DNA of 64,000 bases from Pseudomonas sp. (lineage in GTDB: Bacteria; Pseudomonadota; Gammaproteobacteria; Pseudomonadales; Pseudomonadaceae), in assembly GCA_007713455.1 (NCBI GenBank), contig VMRT01000002.1, forward strand, positions 434,001-498,000. Reading direction: 5' to 3'. The notes below the pieces were generated by a model that worked only from the letters and a program-made list of their open reading frames with translations, did no database searches and was not told the origin of the DNA. Below are positions 28,395 through 37,041 of the stretch, one piece after another (the first letter of the stretch is position 1; every line of letters starts with the position of its first letter). The translations under genes were made by a program, and so were the position numbers.

Positions 28395-29078
28395 ATGCCG
28401 ATCAAGGCGATCCTCACCGATATCGAAGGCACCACCAGCGCCGTCAGCTTCGTCTTCGATGTGCTGTTTCCCTATGCGCGCGAGCATTTGCCGGCGTATA
28501 TCCGCAGCCACGCCGGCGAACCTGCGGTCGCTGCGCAGCTCGATGCGGTGCGCGGCGAAAGCGGTGAGGCCGATGCGGATATCGAGCGCGTCATCGAGAT
28601 ACTGCTCGGCTGGATCGCCAGCGATCGCAAGGCGACCTCGCTCAAGGCGCTGCAAGGCATGGTCTGGGCCCAGGGCTACCGGGCCGGTCAGCTCAAGGGG
28701 CACGTCTATCCTGACGCAGTGGCTGCGCTCCGCGAGTGGAAGGGGCAGGGGTACGCGCTGTACGTGTATTCCTCAGGCTCGATCCAGGCACAGCAGCTGA
28801 TTTTCGGCTGTTCCGAAGCCGGCGACCTGACGCCGCTGTTCTCCGGTCATTTCGATACCACAAGCGGGCACAAGCGCGAGGCGGCCTCCTACCAGCGCAT
28901 CGCCGAAGCCATTGGCGTGCCGGCCGTCGAGGTGCTGTTCCTCTCTGACGTGCTCGAGGAACTCGATGCCGCGCAGCAGGCCGGCATGTGCGTCTGCGGC
29001 CTGGGCCGCGATGGCGGCATCCTCGGTGAGCACGAGACCGTCGCCAGCTTTGCGCAGATCGACCCGCGGCGCTACTGA
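28395..29078 (+). CDS. mtnC: Enolase-phosphatase E1
   Basis: Bifunctional HAD-superfamily enzyme producing acireductone from 2,3-diketomethylthiopentyl-1-phosphate. 227 residues with the nucleophile motif [29 protein letters not shown] (motif II Ser), [14 protein letters not shown] (Lys) and [17 protein letters not shown] (motif IV Asp). The start lies one base after the mtnD stop, so it is translationally coupled. Confidence 0.94.
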   Translation: MPIKAILTDIEGTTSAVSFVFDVLFPYAREHLPAYIRSHAGEPAVAAQLDAVRGESGEADADIERVIEILLGWIASDRKATSLKALQGMVWAQGYRAGQLKGHVYPDAVAALREWKGQGYALYVYSSGSIQAQQLIFGCSEAGDLTPLFSGHFDTTSGHKREAASYQRIAEAIGVPAVEVLFLSDVLEELDAAQQAGMCVCGLGRDGGILGEHETVASFAQIDPRRY

Positions 29079-29154
29079 GCCACCGGGCGATTACTGAACC
29101 CTGCCGCCGCGCTGGCATCGTAGATTAGGTACTCACCCAAACAGGAGCGAACCC

Positions 29155-29364
29155 ATGGGAGATGCCTTCGGCGGTATTTTCGGCCTGCTCATCCTGATAC
29201 TGGATATCTGGGCGATCATCAGCATCGTTCGCAGCGATAGCACCGGGGGCAAGAAGGTGCTCTGGGTGCTTCTGATCGTTCTGCTGCCAGTGCTCGGCCT
29301 GATCATCTGGGGAATCATGGGGCCGCGTGGTAATCGCCCCGACGCGCGTGGGCCGTATCGGTAG
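29155..29364 (+). CDS. Small PLDc_N-domain membrane protein
   Basis: 69 residues with two membrane helices (about 5-25 and 33-55) and the PLDc_N pattern GGKKVLWVLLIVLLPVLGLIIWGIMGPR (quoted in part: KKVLWVLLIVLLPVLGLIIW). The domain is otherwise found at the N-terminus of phospholipase D/cardiolipin synthases; stand-alone forms have no assigned function. GAGC lies before the ATG. The next gene encodes a paralogue. Confidence 0.75.
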   Translation: MGDAFGGIFGLLILILDIWAIISIVRSDSTGGKKVLWVLLIVLLPVLGLIIWGIMGPRGNRPDARGPYR

Positions 29365-29370
29365 CCGTTG

Positions 29371-29562
29371 ATGGAAAGCCTCAGCGGTCCGCTGGCCATC
29401 GTGGTCCTCGTGCTCGACGTCCTCGCCATCGCTTATGTGTGGCGCAGCCGCATCGAGGTCGGGCGCAAGGTTGTCTGGTCATGTGTGATCCTGCTGCTGC
29501 CCGTGGTCGGTCTGATCATGTGGGCGGTAGCAGCCGGACCGTTCGGCAAGGCGCGGTTGTGA
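29371..29562 (+). CDS. Small PLDc_N-domain membrane protein (paralogue)
   Basis: 63 residues, two membrane helices and the same motif order as the preceding protein (RKVVWSCVILLLPVVGLIMW). It begins six bases after the upstream stop and lacks a good ribosome binding site, so translation probably depends on coupling to its neighbour. A TTG three bases earlier is an alternative start. The two look like a local duplication that has diverged strongly at the DNA level. Confidence 0.65.
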   Translation: MESLSGPLAIVVLVLDVLAIAYVWRSRIEVGRKVVWSCVILLLPVVGLIMWAVAAGPFGKARL

Positions 29563-29565
29563 CAC

Positions 29566-30126
29566 ATGTGGCGCAGCGGTCTGCTGATCAGTCTGCTGGC
29601 GCTTGCTGCCGAGCCGCTTCGGGCTGACGACGCGACGGCATGGCAGGCACTGCGCGAGGGCCGGGCGATTCTTGTCATGCGTCACGCCAGCGCGCCAGGT
29701 CTCGGCGATCCCGAAGGCTTCGTTCTCGAAGACTGCAAAACCCAGCGAAATCTGAATCAGCGCGGCCGGGATGAGGCCCGGCGCTGGGGCGCGCGGCTGC
29801 GCGAAGCGGGTCTGCATGAAGTGCGCTTGTTCAGCAGTCGCTGGTGCCGTGCGCTGGAGACCGCGGAGCAGATGGCGCTCGGCCGGGTGGAACCACTGCC
29901 TGCGCTGGATTCGTTTTTCACGTCGCCCGCAAACGAGCACTGGCATACCGAAGCCTTGCGCGAGGCCGTCGAGCAGCTTCCGGCCGGCGAGGTAGCGGTG
30001 CTAGTCACTCACCAGGTCAACATCACTGCACTGACGGGCATCTTCCCGCAGTCGGGCGAAGGACTGATCCTGGAGCGCCCGCTGACCAGTCCGCCCAGAC
30101 TGCTGGCGCGTATCGCGCTGCCTTAG
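29566..30126 (+). CDS. Exported histidine phosphatase family protein
   Basis: 186 residues with a signal peptide (MWRSGLLISLLALAAEPLRA), then the RHG motif VMRHASAPG (catalytic His), Arg in the LFSSRWCRALETA segment, Glu, and the second His in VLVTHQVNITALTG. This is the branch-2-like periplasmic group related to LpxT/Ais-type and SixA-like phosphatases. Substrate unknown; cell-envelope sugar phosphates are one possibility. It starts three bases after the preceding stop and ends overlapping alkA's stop by four bases on the opposite strand. Confidence 0.82.
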   Translation: MWRSGLLISLLALAAEPLRADDATAWQALREGRAILVMRHASAPGLGDPEGFVLEDCKTQRNLNQRGRDEARRWGARLREAGLHEVRLFSSRWCRALETAEQMALGRVEPLPALDSFFTSPANEHWHTEALREAVEQLPAGEVAVLVTHQVNITALTGIFPQSGEGLILERPLTSPPRLLARIALP

Positions 30127-31007
30127 CCGCCTTTGGCCGCTTTGGAATAGTTGTCCCAGATATGAATGGCCGCATAGGCCCGCCACGGACGCCAGGCTTC
30201 GGCGCGTCGAGCCAACGCCTTGGCGCTGATGCCATCCGCGCCCCACATTGGCGCTTTCAGCAATCCGAGATCGGCTGCGGGAAAGGCGTCCGCGACGCCG
30301 AAGCCCCGTAGCGCGATGTATTCGGCGGTCCACGGCCCGATCCCCGGCAATTCGCAGAGTCGTTGTACCAGCGCATCGGCACCATCTTCCACATGCAGCT
30401 GCAGCGCCCCTTCGGCCACCGCGGCAGCGAGCCGGCGTAGCGCCTGGGCTCGCTTGGATGGCATGCCGATATTGTCCAGCGGGTCATCGGCTATCGCTTG
30501 TGCGGTAGGGAAGAGCATCTCCAGCCCCGTTAGCGCGTCCTGCAGCCGCTCGCCAAGGCGTTCCACCAGACGTCGCGTAATGGTCACCGCCGCCTTGACC
30601 GTGACCTGCTGGCCGACCACTGCCCGCACCGCCTGTTCGAACGGGTCAGAGGCGGCTGGCAGGCGCAGGCCGGGGTTCGCGGCGATAAACGGGCCGAGCG
30701 CGGGATCGCTAGCGAAATGTGTGGCGATGGCCTGCGGGTCGGCATCCAGATCGAACATCCTGCGAACCTGCCCGACGAGTGGCTGGGTAGCCTGTTGCAG
30801 GGAGTCGCTGAAAGTCAGTTCGAGCGCCGAGCGGTCGGCCTGCGCGCGCACGCGGAGCCAGCCGCAGGCTTCGCCGAGTCGCAGCGTACGCGCGTAGCCG
30901 TCAACGTCCAGCCGCTCCACGCCGGGCAACAGGCGCAGGGCGAAATGGCGGTGGAACTGCTGCCAGTCCCAGGGTTCGAGGTAGGGCAATTGGATGATTT
31001 CGCTCAT
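30123..31007 (-). CDS. alkA: DNA-3-methyladenine glycosylase II
   Basis: 294-residue base-excision glycosylase. The N-terminal AlkA_N-type domain (about 1-115) is followed by the HhH-GPD domain: GQQVTVKAAVTITRRLVERLG, the hairpin ELPGIGPWTAEYIALRGFG and the catalytic Asp in AFPAADLGLLKA. It removes alkylated purines. No Ada-type regulator is adjacent. The distance to the divergent spermidine synthase gene is 188 bases. Confidence 0.92.
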   Translation of the reverse strand: MSEIIQLPYLEPWDWQQFHRHFALRLLPGVERLDVDGYARTLRLGEACGWLRVRAQADRSALELTFSDSLQQATQPLVGQVRRMFDLDADPQAIATHFASDPALGPFIAANPGLRLPAASDPFEQAVRAVVGQQVTVKAAVTITRRLVERLGERLQDALTGLEMLFPTAQAIADDPLDNIGMPSKRAQALRRLAAAVAEGALQLHVEDGADALVQRLCELPGIGPWTAEYIALRGFGVADAFPAADLGLLKAPMWGADGISAKALARRAEAWRPWRAYAAIHIWDNYSKAAKGG

Positions 31008-31195
31008 GACCAGACTTTAGGGGCTGCCAATGGCTTTGTCGTTCCGAAGTGTGCTTTTGCTGCCAGCGGTTTCCGCTGTCATCTTGGCCAACGTAGAATG
31101 CGCCTCTTTTCGGTGGGCAGGCTGCATCGCCCGTCAAGCCAGATTGCCATCATGCGGCGTAGCGCTGCTTCGTCGCCGGTCAAGGGAGATACCCC

Positions 31196-32056
31196 ATGAG
31201 CGACTTTCAGGAAACTCTCTACGAGGGATACGGGCAGCGGTTCCAGGTCGACAAGCTGCTGCACGAGATGCGCACCGAGCATCAGCATCTGGTGATCTTC
31301 GAGAACCCGCGCATGGGCCGGGTGATGGCCCTGGACGGCGTGATCCAGACCAGCGAAGCCGACGAGTTCATCTACCACGAGATGCTCGCCCACGTGCCGA
31401 TCCTGGCTCATGGCCTGGCGCGCCGGGTGCTGATCATCGGTGGCGGCGACGGTGGCATCCTCCGTGAAGTGGCACGTCATCGCGATATCGAAAGCATCAC
31501 CATGGTCGAGATCGACGGCGCCGTAGTGGAGATGTGCAGGGAGTTCCTGCCGAATCATTCCGCCGGCACCTTTGACGACCCGCGGCTGAATCTGGTGATC
31601 GATGACGGCATGCACTTCGTGGCAACCACCGAAGAGAGGTTCGACGTCATCATTTCAGACTCCACCGATCCCATTGGCCCGGGTGAAGTGTTGTTCTCGG
31701 AGAACTTCTACCAGGCCTGTCGCCGCTGCCTGAACGAAGGCGGCATTCTCGTTGCGCAGAACGGTACGCCGTTCATGCAACTGGGCGAACTGCAGACCAC
31801 TGCCAAACGCATGCAGGGCCTGTTCGCCGACTGGCATTTCTACCAGGCGGCCGTGCCGACTTACATCGGCGGTGCCATGTCCTTTGCCTGGGGCGCGTGC
31901 AGTGCCGAGAGCCGCAAGCTGCCGCTGGAAGCTCTGATGCAGCGCTTCGCCGGCAGCGGCATCGTTACGCGGTATTACAACCCGCATGTGCACATTGGCG
32001 CTTTTGCTCTGCCGCAATACGTGTTGCATGCGATCGCCAAGCCTAGCAACGACTGA
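31196..32056 (+). CDS. speE: Polyamine aminopropyltransferase (spermidine synthase)
   Basis: 286 residues; transfers aminopropyl from decarboxylated S-adenosylmethionine to putrescine, releasing methylthioadenosine, the substrate that feeds the methionine salvage genes seen 3 kb away. Motifs: [38 protein letters not shown] (SAM binding), [11 protein letters not shown] and [13 protein letters not shown] (catalytic Asp). AGGGAG precedes the ATG. Followed by an intrinsic terminator. Confidence 0.94.
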   Translation: MSDFQETLYEGYGQRFQVDKLLHEMRTEHQHLVIFENPRMGRVMALDGVIQTSEADEFIYHEMLAHVPILAHGLARRVLIIGGGDGGILREVARHRDIESITMVEIDGAVVEMCREFLPNHSAGTFDDPRLNLVIDDGMHFVATTEERFDVIISDSTDPIGPGEVLFSENFYQACRRCLNEGGILVAQNGTPFMQLGELQTTAKRMQGLFADWHFYQAAVPTYIGGAMSFAWGACSAESRKLPLEALMQRFAGSGIVTRYYNPHVHIGAFALPQYVLHAIAKPSND

Positions 32057-32387
32057 TTCCAGATCGTGATAGCGACGCAGTAACACGCGCTGTGCTTGAT
32101 CCACGGCCCGCCCGGCAACGGTGCGGGCACGTTTTTGAATCCAGCGTCCGGGTTGAACTGCCGGGACTTTTCCGGGTTCTACTGGAGCGAGGCCGCGCGC
32201 TTGGGCCGGGGGTTAATTAAGCCCTCGCAGTTGGCACCGCGGCCTGCTAGCTTGTCAGCGTGGACTGCGTCCACCGCGTCATTTCGACTAGCTGTTGCGA
32301 CTCCCGTTTGCCCGATGTCTTGACGACGGAGCCGATCTCCCGCTGAGCTCGTGGCAACTTCATCCAGGTATGAGAGGAGGTTGATTT
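32057..32387. other. 331-base gap between speE and rraB, no gene seen
   Basis: Apart from the speE terminator at its left end, no coding frame with a ribosome binding site is apparent. Base composition dips locally around a GTTAATTAAG (near 32211). It must contain the rraB promoter, but I cannot place it confidently. An AGAGGAGG stands directly before the rraB ATG. Confidence 0.45.
32106..32136 (+). terminator. Intrinsic terminator after speE
   Basis: Stem GCCCGC / GCGGGC (32106-32111 with 32123-32128) around an 11-base loop, followed by AC-G-TTTTT. It is 50 bases past the speE stop codon. Confidence 0.65.
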
Positions 32388-32729
32388 ATGAGCACCACCT
32401 TCCACGAGGATGTCAGCAGCACCGTTCTGCGCCGGATGAAGGAGGGCGGTTTCGATTTCGCCCGAGTCCATCCAATCGAGTTCTATGCGGTATTTTCCGA
32501 ACAGGACCGCGCTCAGAGGGCCGCGCAGAACTTTCGCGGCGAAACCATCAATACCCAGGTGTTTCCGCGTGAGGACGGAAGCTGGAATCTGCAGGTAAGC
32601 AAGGTGATGTATGCGACGTTCGATGGCATCGGCGATTTCGAGCAGGATCTTGAATACCTGGTCGAACCCCTCGGTGGGGTGCTTGATGGCTGGGGCGTCA
32701 CCCAGGAGATCGAAGGTCAGGGTGCCTGA
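32388..32729 (+). CDS. rraB: Ribonuclease E inhibitor RraB family protein
   Basis: 113 residues, somewhat shorter than E. coli RraB (138). Family features: FHEDVSSTVLRRMKEGGFDFARVHPIEFYAVF (quoted in part: VLRRMKEGGFDFARVHPIEF), PREDGSWNLQVSKVM and the acidic FEQDLEYLVEPLGGVLDGWG. RraB binds RNase E and modulates mRNA decay. A near-perfect AGAGGAGG ribosome binding site precedes it, suggesting good expression. The acidic C-terminal tail of the E. coli protein is missing. Confidence 0.82.
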   Translation: MSTTFHEDVSSTVLRRMKEGGFDFARVHPIEFYAVFSEQDRAQRAAQNFRGETINTQVFPREDGSWNLQVSKVMYATFDGIGDFEQDLEYLVEPLGGVLDGWGVTQEIEGQGA

Positions 32730-32740
32730 CCGTTCTATCC

Positions 32741-33697
32741 TCACTCCCGCTTGAAGCCGCTCTGAAGTGCCTGGTCCCAGGGAGGGACCGGGCCGAAGCG
32801 GTTTTTCAGAAACTCCAGCAACAGACGGCTCCGCGAGTCGGCCTCGCGTCGCAATCGCAGCGCGTAGATGCCGCTGGCTTCCGGTTGCGGCAATCCCCCT
32901 TCGCAGAACAGCGGCAGCAGTTCGCCACGCAGCAGCTGGTCGCTGATCAGCCAGGTTGGCAGGTGGGCGATACCGAGCCCGGCTAGCGCACCGGCCAGCA
33001 GCGCCTCGGCATTGTTCGCCACCATGCGCAGGCGACCCGGACGCAGCAGTTGCGGTCGCCCGCCGCGCTCGAAGCGCCACGCATGGGGCGGCGCCAGCGC
33101 GTCCCAGTCCAATCCATCATGGTCGGGCAATTCCTCCGGTTGTAGTGGCACGCCGCGGCGTTCCAGATAGGCGGGGCTGGCGCAGACTACTCGCACCATC
33201 GGCGCCAGCGGTGTGGCGACCAGACGGGTGTCGGCCAGCGGGCCGATGCGCAACACCAGATCGACCTCACCCAGGTGCTCGCCGTGCAGGTCGACGAAGC
33301 TGTCGATCAGACGCAGCTGGATATCGACTCCCGGATAGGCCTGGAGAAATTCGGCCAGGGCCGGCGCCAGGTGACGGCGACCGAAGGGGGCCGGTGCGTC
33401 GATCCGGATGCGGCCTTCCGGTGCGCTGTCCAGCGACGTCGCTTCGGCGCGCGCCAGGTGCAGTTCCTGCACGATGCGCCGGGCGCGCTCGGCGAATGCC
33501 AATGCGGCGGGCATCGGACGAACCGCGTGGGTGCTGCGGTTGAACAGCTGGCAGCCCAGTGCCTGTTCCAGTGCATCGATGCGCCGCGCCACCGCCGACG
33601 GTGTCAGGCCGTGGCGGCGCGCGGCGGCGGAGAAGCTGCCAGCGTCGAGCACATCGATGAACAGGCTGAGCTGGGCGGAAAGGGCGTCGGGCAGCAT
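32741..33697 (-). CDS. LysR family transcriptional regulator
   Basis: 318 residues: N-terminal helix-turn-helix (AGSFSAAARRHGLTPSAVARRIDALEQALG, quoted in part: AARRHGLTPSAVARRIDALE) and a LysR substrate-binding domain beginning RIRIDAPAPFGRRHLAPAL. The profile is of the CrgA-like/LysR subgroup common in proteobacteria. Start at 33697, with AAGGA six bases upstream. It is divergent from the TauE/SafE-type transporter 109 bases away, so that gene is the likeliest target. Inducer unknown. Confidence 0.88.
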   Translation of the reverse strand: MLPDALSAQLSLFIDVLDAGSFSAAARRHGLTPSAVARRIDALEQALGCQLFNRSTHAVRPMPAALAFAERARRIVQELHLARAEATSLDSAPEGRIRIDAPAPFGRRHLAPALAEFLQAYPGVDIQLRLIDSFVDLHGEHLGEVDLVLRIGPLADTRLVATPLAPMVRVVCASPAYLERRGVPLQPEELPDHDGLDWDALAPPHAWRFERGGRPQLLRPGRLRMVANNAEALLAGALAGLGIAHLPTWLISDQLLRGELLPLFCEGGLPQPEASGIYALRLRREADSRSRLLLEFLKNRFGPVPPWDQALQSGFKRE

Positions 33698-33806
33698 TCG
33701 AATTCCTTGCTTGTGCGATCTGGGCAAAGCCATTGTGCGTGGCTATGCGTACCGGCGCCAGCGGCGGCGGCGTACGATGAGCGCCCCTGTGAATTGGAGC
33801 GTCGGA

Positions 33807-34559
33807 ATGCTGCTGGATATCGGATTGAACGTACTGCTCGGATTGGCGTTAGGCACGCTGGGCGGCTTGTTCGGTATCGGCGGCGGGCTGATTGCGATTC
33901 CCGTGCTGGGTGTGCTGTTCGGCCTGGACCAGCAACTGGCGCAAGGCACCGCGCTGGTGATGGTCGTGCCCAACGTGCTGCTTGCCATCTGGCGCTATCA
34001 CCAGCGCAATCGCATCGACTGGCGGCATGCCCTCGCGCTGGGCAGTGCCAGTTTCATGTTCGCCATCGCCGGTGCGGCCGTTGCCGTGTCGCTGGATGCC
34101 GGGCGCATGCGCATGGCGTTCGTCGGCTTCCTGCTGGCCCTGGCTGCCTACACCTTGCTACGGGTGTTTCTGCGCCCGGCCGCCGGCGACGGACAGCTGC
34201 GTCATCCCTGGCCATGGCTGGGCCTGCTCGGTGCGGGTGCCGGCGCAATGGGAGGTTTGTTCGGTGTCGGTGGAGCGGTTATCGCCACGCCGATTCTGAC
34301 CAGCGTATTCGGCACCTCGCAGGTGGTCGCTCAGGGCCTGTCGCTGGCACTGGCCGCGCCGAGCACCGGCGTCACTCTGGTGACCTATGCGCTGCATCAT
34401 CAGGTCAACTGGTCGCTGGGCCTGCCGCTGGCGGTAGGCGGGTTGCTCAGCATCAGTTTGGGCGTGCGGTTGGCGCATGCCTTGCCGGAACGTCTGCTGC
34501 GACTGCTGTTCAGCGTTTTTCTGGTGGCAAGCGCCGTGTTGCTGGCAATGGAAAGCTGA
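33807..34559 (+). CDS. TauE/SafE (TSUP) family membrane transporter
   Basis: 250 residues, about eight membrane helices, with the TSUP repeat motif seen twice: LGTLGGLFGIGGGLIAIPVL near the N-terminus and AGAMGGLFGVGGAVIATPIL in the second half. TSUP proteins export sulfite or sulfonates or transport related anions; specificity cannot be told. GGAG seven bases before the ATG at 33807 fixes the start; an ATG at 33777 in frame is less good. Divergent from the LysR gene. Confidence 0.86.
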   Translation: MLLDIGLNVLLGLALGTLGGLFGIGGGLIAIPVLGVLFGLDQQLAQGTALVMVVPNVLLAIWRYHQRNRIDWRHALALGSASFMFAIAGAAVAVSLDAGRMRMAFVGFLLALAAYTLLRVFLRPAAGDGQLRHPWPWLGLLGAGAGAMGGLFGVGGAVIATPILTSVFGTSQVVAQGLSLALAAPSTGVTLVTYALHHQVNWSLGLPLAVGGLLSISLGVRLAHALPERLLRLLFSVFLVASAVLLAMES

Positions 34560-34579
34560 TCGGCGCGATTTCGAGTCGT

Positions 34580-35800
34580 TTAGCCCGTCAGGCCGATCAG
34601 GCCACCACCCACAGCGCCACCGATCACCACCAGCCAGGGCGGCAGTTTCCAGTACATCAGTGCGGCGAGGGCGAGCAGGGCAAGGACGAAATGCTCTGGG
34701 GCCTTGATGCCGCTGGTCCATACCGGATCGTACAGCGCAGCCAGCAGCAACCCGACCACTGCCGCGTTGACCGCCGCCAGGGCTGCCTGCGTGCGCCGGT
34801 TGCTGCGCAGGCGCTCCCAGAACGGCAGCACGCCGATGACCAGCAGAAACGACGGCACGAATACCGCAACCAGGCACACCGCCGCTCCCAGCAAGCCGCT
34901 GGGCGACTCATTCATCGAGGCGCCGAGAAACGCGGCAAAGGTGAACAGCGGGCCGGGTACCGCCTGGGCCGCGCCGTAGCCAGCGAGGAACGTATCGCGG
35001 TCTACCCAGCCTGGCTGCACCACTTCGGCCTGCAGCAGCGGCAGCACCACGTGGCCGCCACCGAACACCAGCGCGCCAGCGCGGTAGAACGCATCGAGCA
35101 ACGCCAGCAACGGGTTGTCCGTGCCGCTGGCGAGTAGCGGCAACAGCATGAGCAGCGCAAAGAACAGCGCCAGTGCTGTGAGCGCGGCCCGACGCTTCAC
35201 CGCAACGGGCAATGCGACATGTGCTTCCGTGGTGGCAGGGCGAAAGAAAACCACCCCGATCAGACCCGCCGTGGCGATGACCGCAACCTGACTCCAGATG
35301 AACGGGAGCAGCAGCACGGTGCTCGCCGCCGCCAGCGCAATGGCGATTCGCGGCGCGTCGGTGCACAGCGTTCGTGCCATGCCCCAGACGGCCTGGGCAA
35401 CTACGGCCACAGCGACGATCTTCAGACCCTGAAGGACGCCAGCAGGCAGCGCGTCGCCCCATGTGGCGATTCCCAGCGCGAACAGCGTCAGCGCGATCGC
35501 CGATGGCAGGGTGAAGCCTGCCCAGGCCGCCAGCGAGCCACGGTAACCGCCGCGCAGCAAACCGATCGCCAGGCCTACCTGGCTGCTGGCCGGGCCTGGA
35601 AGAAACTGGCAGAGCGCGACCAGATCGGCATAGCTGCGCTCGTCCAGCCAGCGGCGACGCTGGACGAACTCCTCGCGGAAATAGCCGAGATGCGCGATGG
35701 GACCGCCAAAGGAGGTGAGGCCCAGGCGCAGGAACACCAGAAAAATGGTCCAGGCGTCGAGTCGGGAGGATGTCGAATGATGCTGCGAGTCGGTGGGCAT
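34580..35800 (-). CDS. chrA: Chromate transporter ChrA (two-domain)
   Basis: 406 residues comprising two CHR domains. Motifs: FLVFLRLGLTSFGGPIAHLGYFREEFV (quoted in part: LGLTSFGGPIAHLGYFREEF), QFLPGPASSQVGLAIG, and the second-half equivalents GALVFGGGHVVLPLLQ and QAVPGPLFTFAAFLG. Expels chromate, conferring resistance, or may handle sulfate-like anions. No chrB-like regulator or chromate reductase is adjacent. It converges on the TSUP gene with 20 bases between stops. Confidence 0.9.
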   Translation of the reverse strand: MPTDSQHHSTSSRLDAWTIFLVFLRLGLTSFGGPIAHLGYFREEFVQRRRWLDERSYADLVALCQFLPGPASSQVGLAIGLLRGGYRGSLAAWAGFTLPSAIALTLFALGIATWGDALPAGVLQGLKIVAVAVVAQAVWGMARTLCTDAPRIAIALAAASTVLLLPFIWSQVAVIATAGLIGVVFFRPATTEAHVALPVAVKRRAALTALALFFALLMLLPLLASGTDNPLLALLDAFYRAGALVFGGGHVVLPLLQAEVVQPGWVDRDTFLAGYGAAQAVPGPLFTFAAFLGASMNESPSGLLGAAVCLVAVFVPSFLLVIGVLPFWERLRSNRRTQAALAAVNAAVVGLLLAALYDPVWTSGIKAPEHFVLALLALAALMYWKLPPWLVVIGGAVGGGLIGLTG

Positions 35801-35863
35801 GCGGGTCTGTCGGCTATCGATCTGTAGGGTCGAGTCGGGCAGGCAGTCTAGCTGTTCAAGGTG

Positions 35864-36829
35864 TCAGGTGGATGACAACGGACGCGCTGCGGCGCCGTTA
35901 CAGGGCCAATCATTGGCAACCAGAAACAGCCGTTCCTGCTCCAGCCAGACGCCCGATGCATCCGGTTCGAGCCGCGCCAGCAGCTGCGCCCGCGCCTGTG
36001 CCGGATTGGCGGCTTGCCAGTCGGCAAACCGGGTCGCATCCCACAGCTCGGCCGGCGTAACACGTGCTGGCGCGAGCCAGGCCGAGCGAGCGATGGGTTG
36101 CCAGACAGCGTCGGGCGTCTCGGACTGGAAGCGCGGCCAGTCGGCCTGGCGCAGCCATCTGCCCTGCAGGTGGTGCGGGTTGGCGCCGAGCGGCGACGTG
36201 CAGCTCTGCGGCCAGGGGCGGAACAGGTACCCGCTGAGCCAGAAGCTGCTTTGCACCGGGCGGCCGGTAAGTTCGGCGAGCACCGCCAGCGTTGCTGGCT
36301 GGGTACACAGCGGCAGCTGGCGCTGGCACATATGGTCGAGTTTCAGATCGAGTCGATCGTGACTGCCGGGACCAAGCCAATGCGCGTGCCGGCTGCCATC
36401 GCCCTGCCCGAGCCCCAGGTAGAACTTCACGGCCAGCTCCAGGTGGTGCACGCCCTGGTCATCGCAGAACAGCAGGTCCAGCTCGCCGAGGGTGCTGCCG
36501 TTCTGCCGGATCGGCAGATTGGCGGCGAGCAGCTGGATATCGGGTGCGTGGGACAGCGCGTATTGCCACAGTCGCTCGTAGTACAGGCCCAGTCGTCGAA
36601 TGCGGTGCAGCGACAGCCAGGCTTCGAGAATCGATGGCTCGGCATCCTGTTGCCACAACCAGTTGGCCAGTCGCTCCGGCTCGCTGTTCCAGCAGCTCGC
36701 GGACAGCGGGTGACGCTGACACTGCGGTGCCTCGTTCAGCAGCGGCGGCGAGAGGATCGTCCAGGCGAGATCGCGCACCTGCGGATGCTGGAGGCGGTTG
36801 GGGAGGGCGGAAAGACTGCACAGGCTCAT
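35864..36829 (-). CDS. DUF1853 family protein
   Basis: 321 residues with the DUF1853 pattern: VRDLAWTILSPPLL at the N-terminus, LGLYYERLWQYAL, NGSTLGELDLLF and HHLELAVKFYLG in the first half, and LDLKLDHMCQRQL. The GELDLLF ... LELAVKFYL arrangement (Glu/Asp, then E-x-K) resembles a PD-(D/E)XK nuclease-like core, which is an inference from the motif alone. Function not known. Divergent from nadK at 212 bases. Confidence 0.8.
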   Translation of the reverse strand: MSLCSLSALPNRLQHPQVRDLAWTILSPPLLNEAPQCQRHPLSASCWNSEPERLANWLWQQDAEPSILEAWLSLHRIRRLGLYYERLWQYALSHAPDIQLLAANLPIRQNGSTLGELDLLFCDDQGVHHLELAVKFYLGLGQGDGSRHAHWLGPGSHDRLDLKLDHMCQRQLPLCTQPATLAVLAELTGRPVQSSFWLSGYLFRPWPQSCTSPLGANPHHLQGRWLRQADWPRFQSETPDAVWQPIARSAWLAPARVTPAELWDATRFADWQAANPAQARAQLLARLEPDASGVWLEQERLFLVANDWPCNGAAARPLSST

Positions 36830-37041
36830 GAATGCAGCATAGCTGTCGGTTTGCTGATGGTCCGGCGTTTCGCTGATAATCCGCTGCCGCTGAACACCGC
36901 GGCGAGCAGGGGCTCTAACCCCTGTGCTGGATTTCAGGCGAATAGCCGATTCGTATCGGCGTCGTCGCCTGCGTGCTGCGTGTTATTTTCTAGCGCTGCG
37001 ACTGCCCGCAACCATCCGCCCAGCCACACCAGGGAACGTCA

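Noticed and set aside
33275-35137. 620-codon open frame on the plus strand antisense to the LysR and chrA genes and out of frame with the TSUP gene
   Set aside because: It runs across three well-supported genes, has an Arg/Ala/Gly-rich composition typical of GC-driven shadow frames, and contains no recognisable domain.
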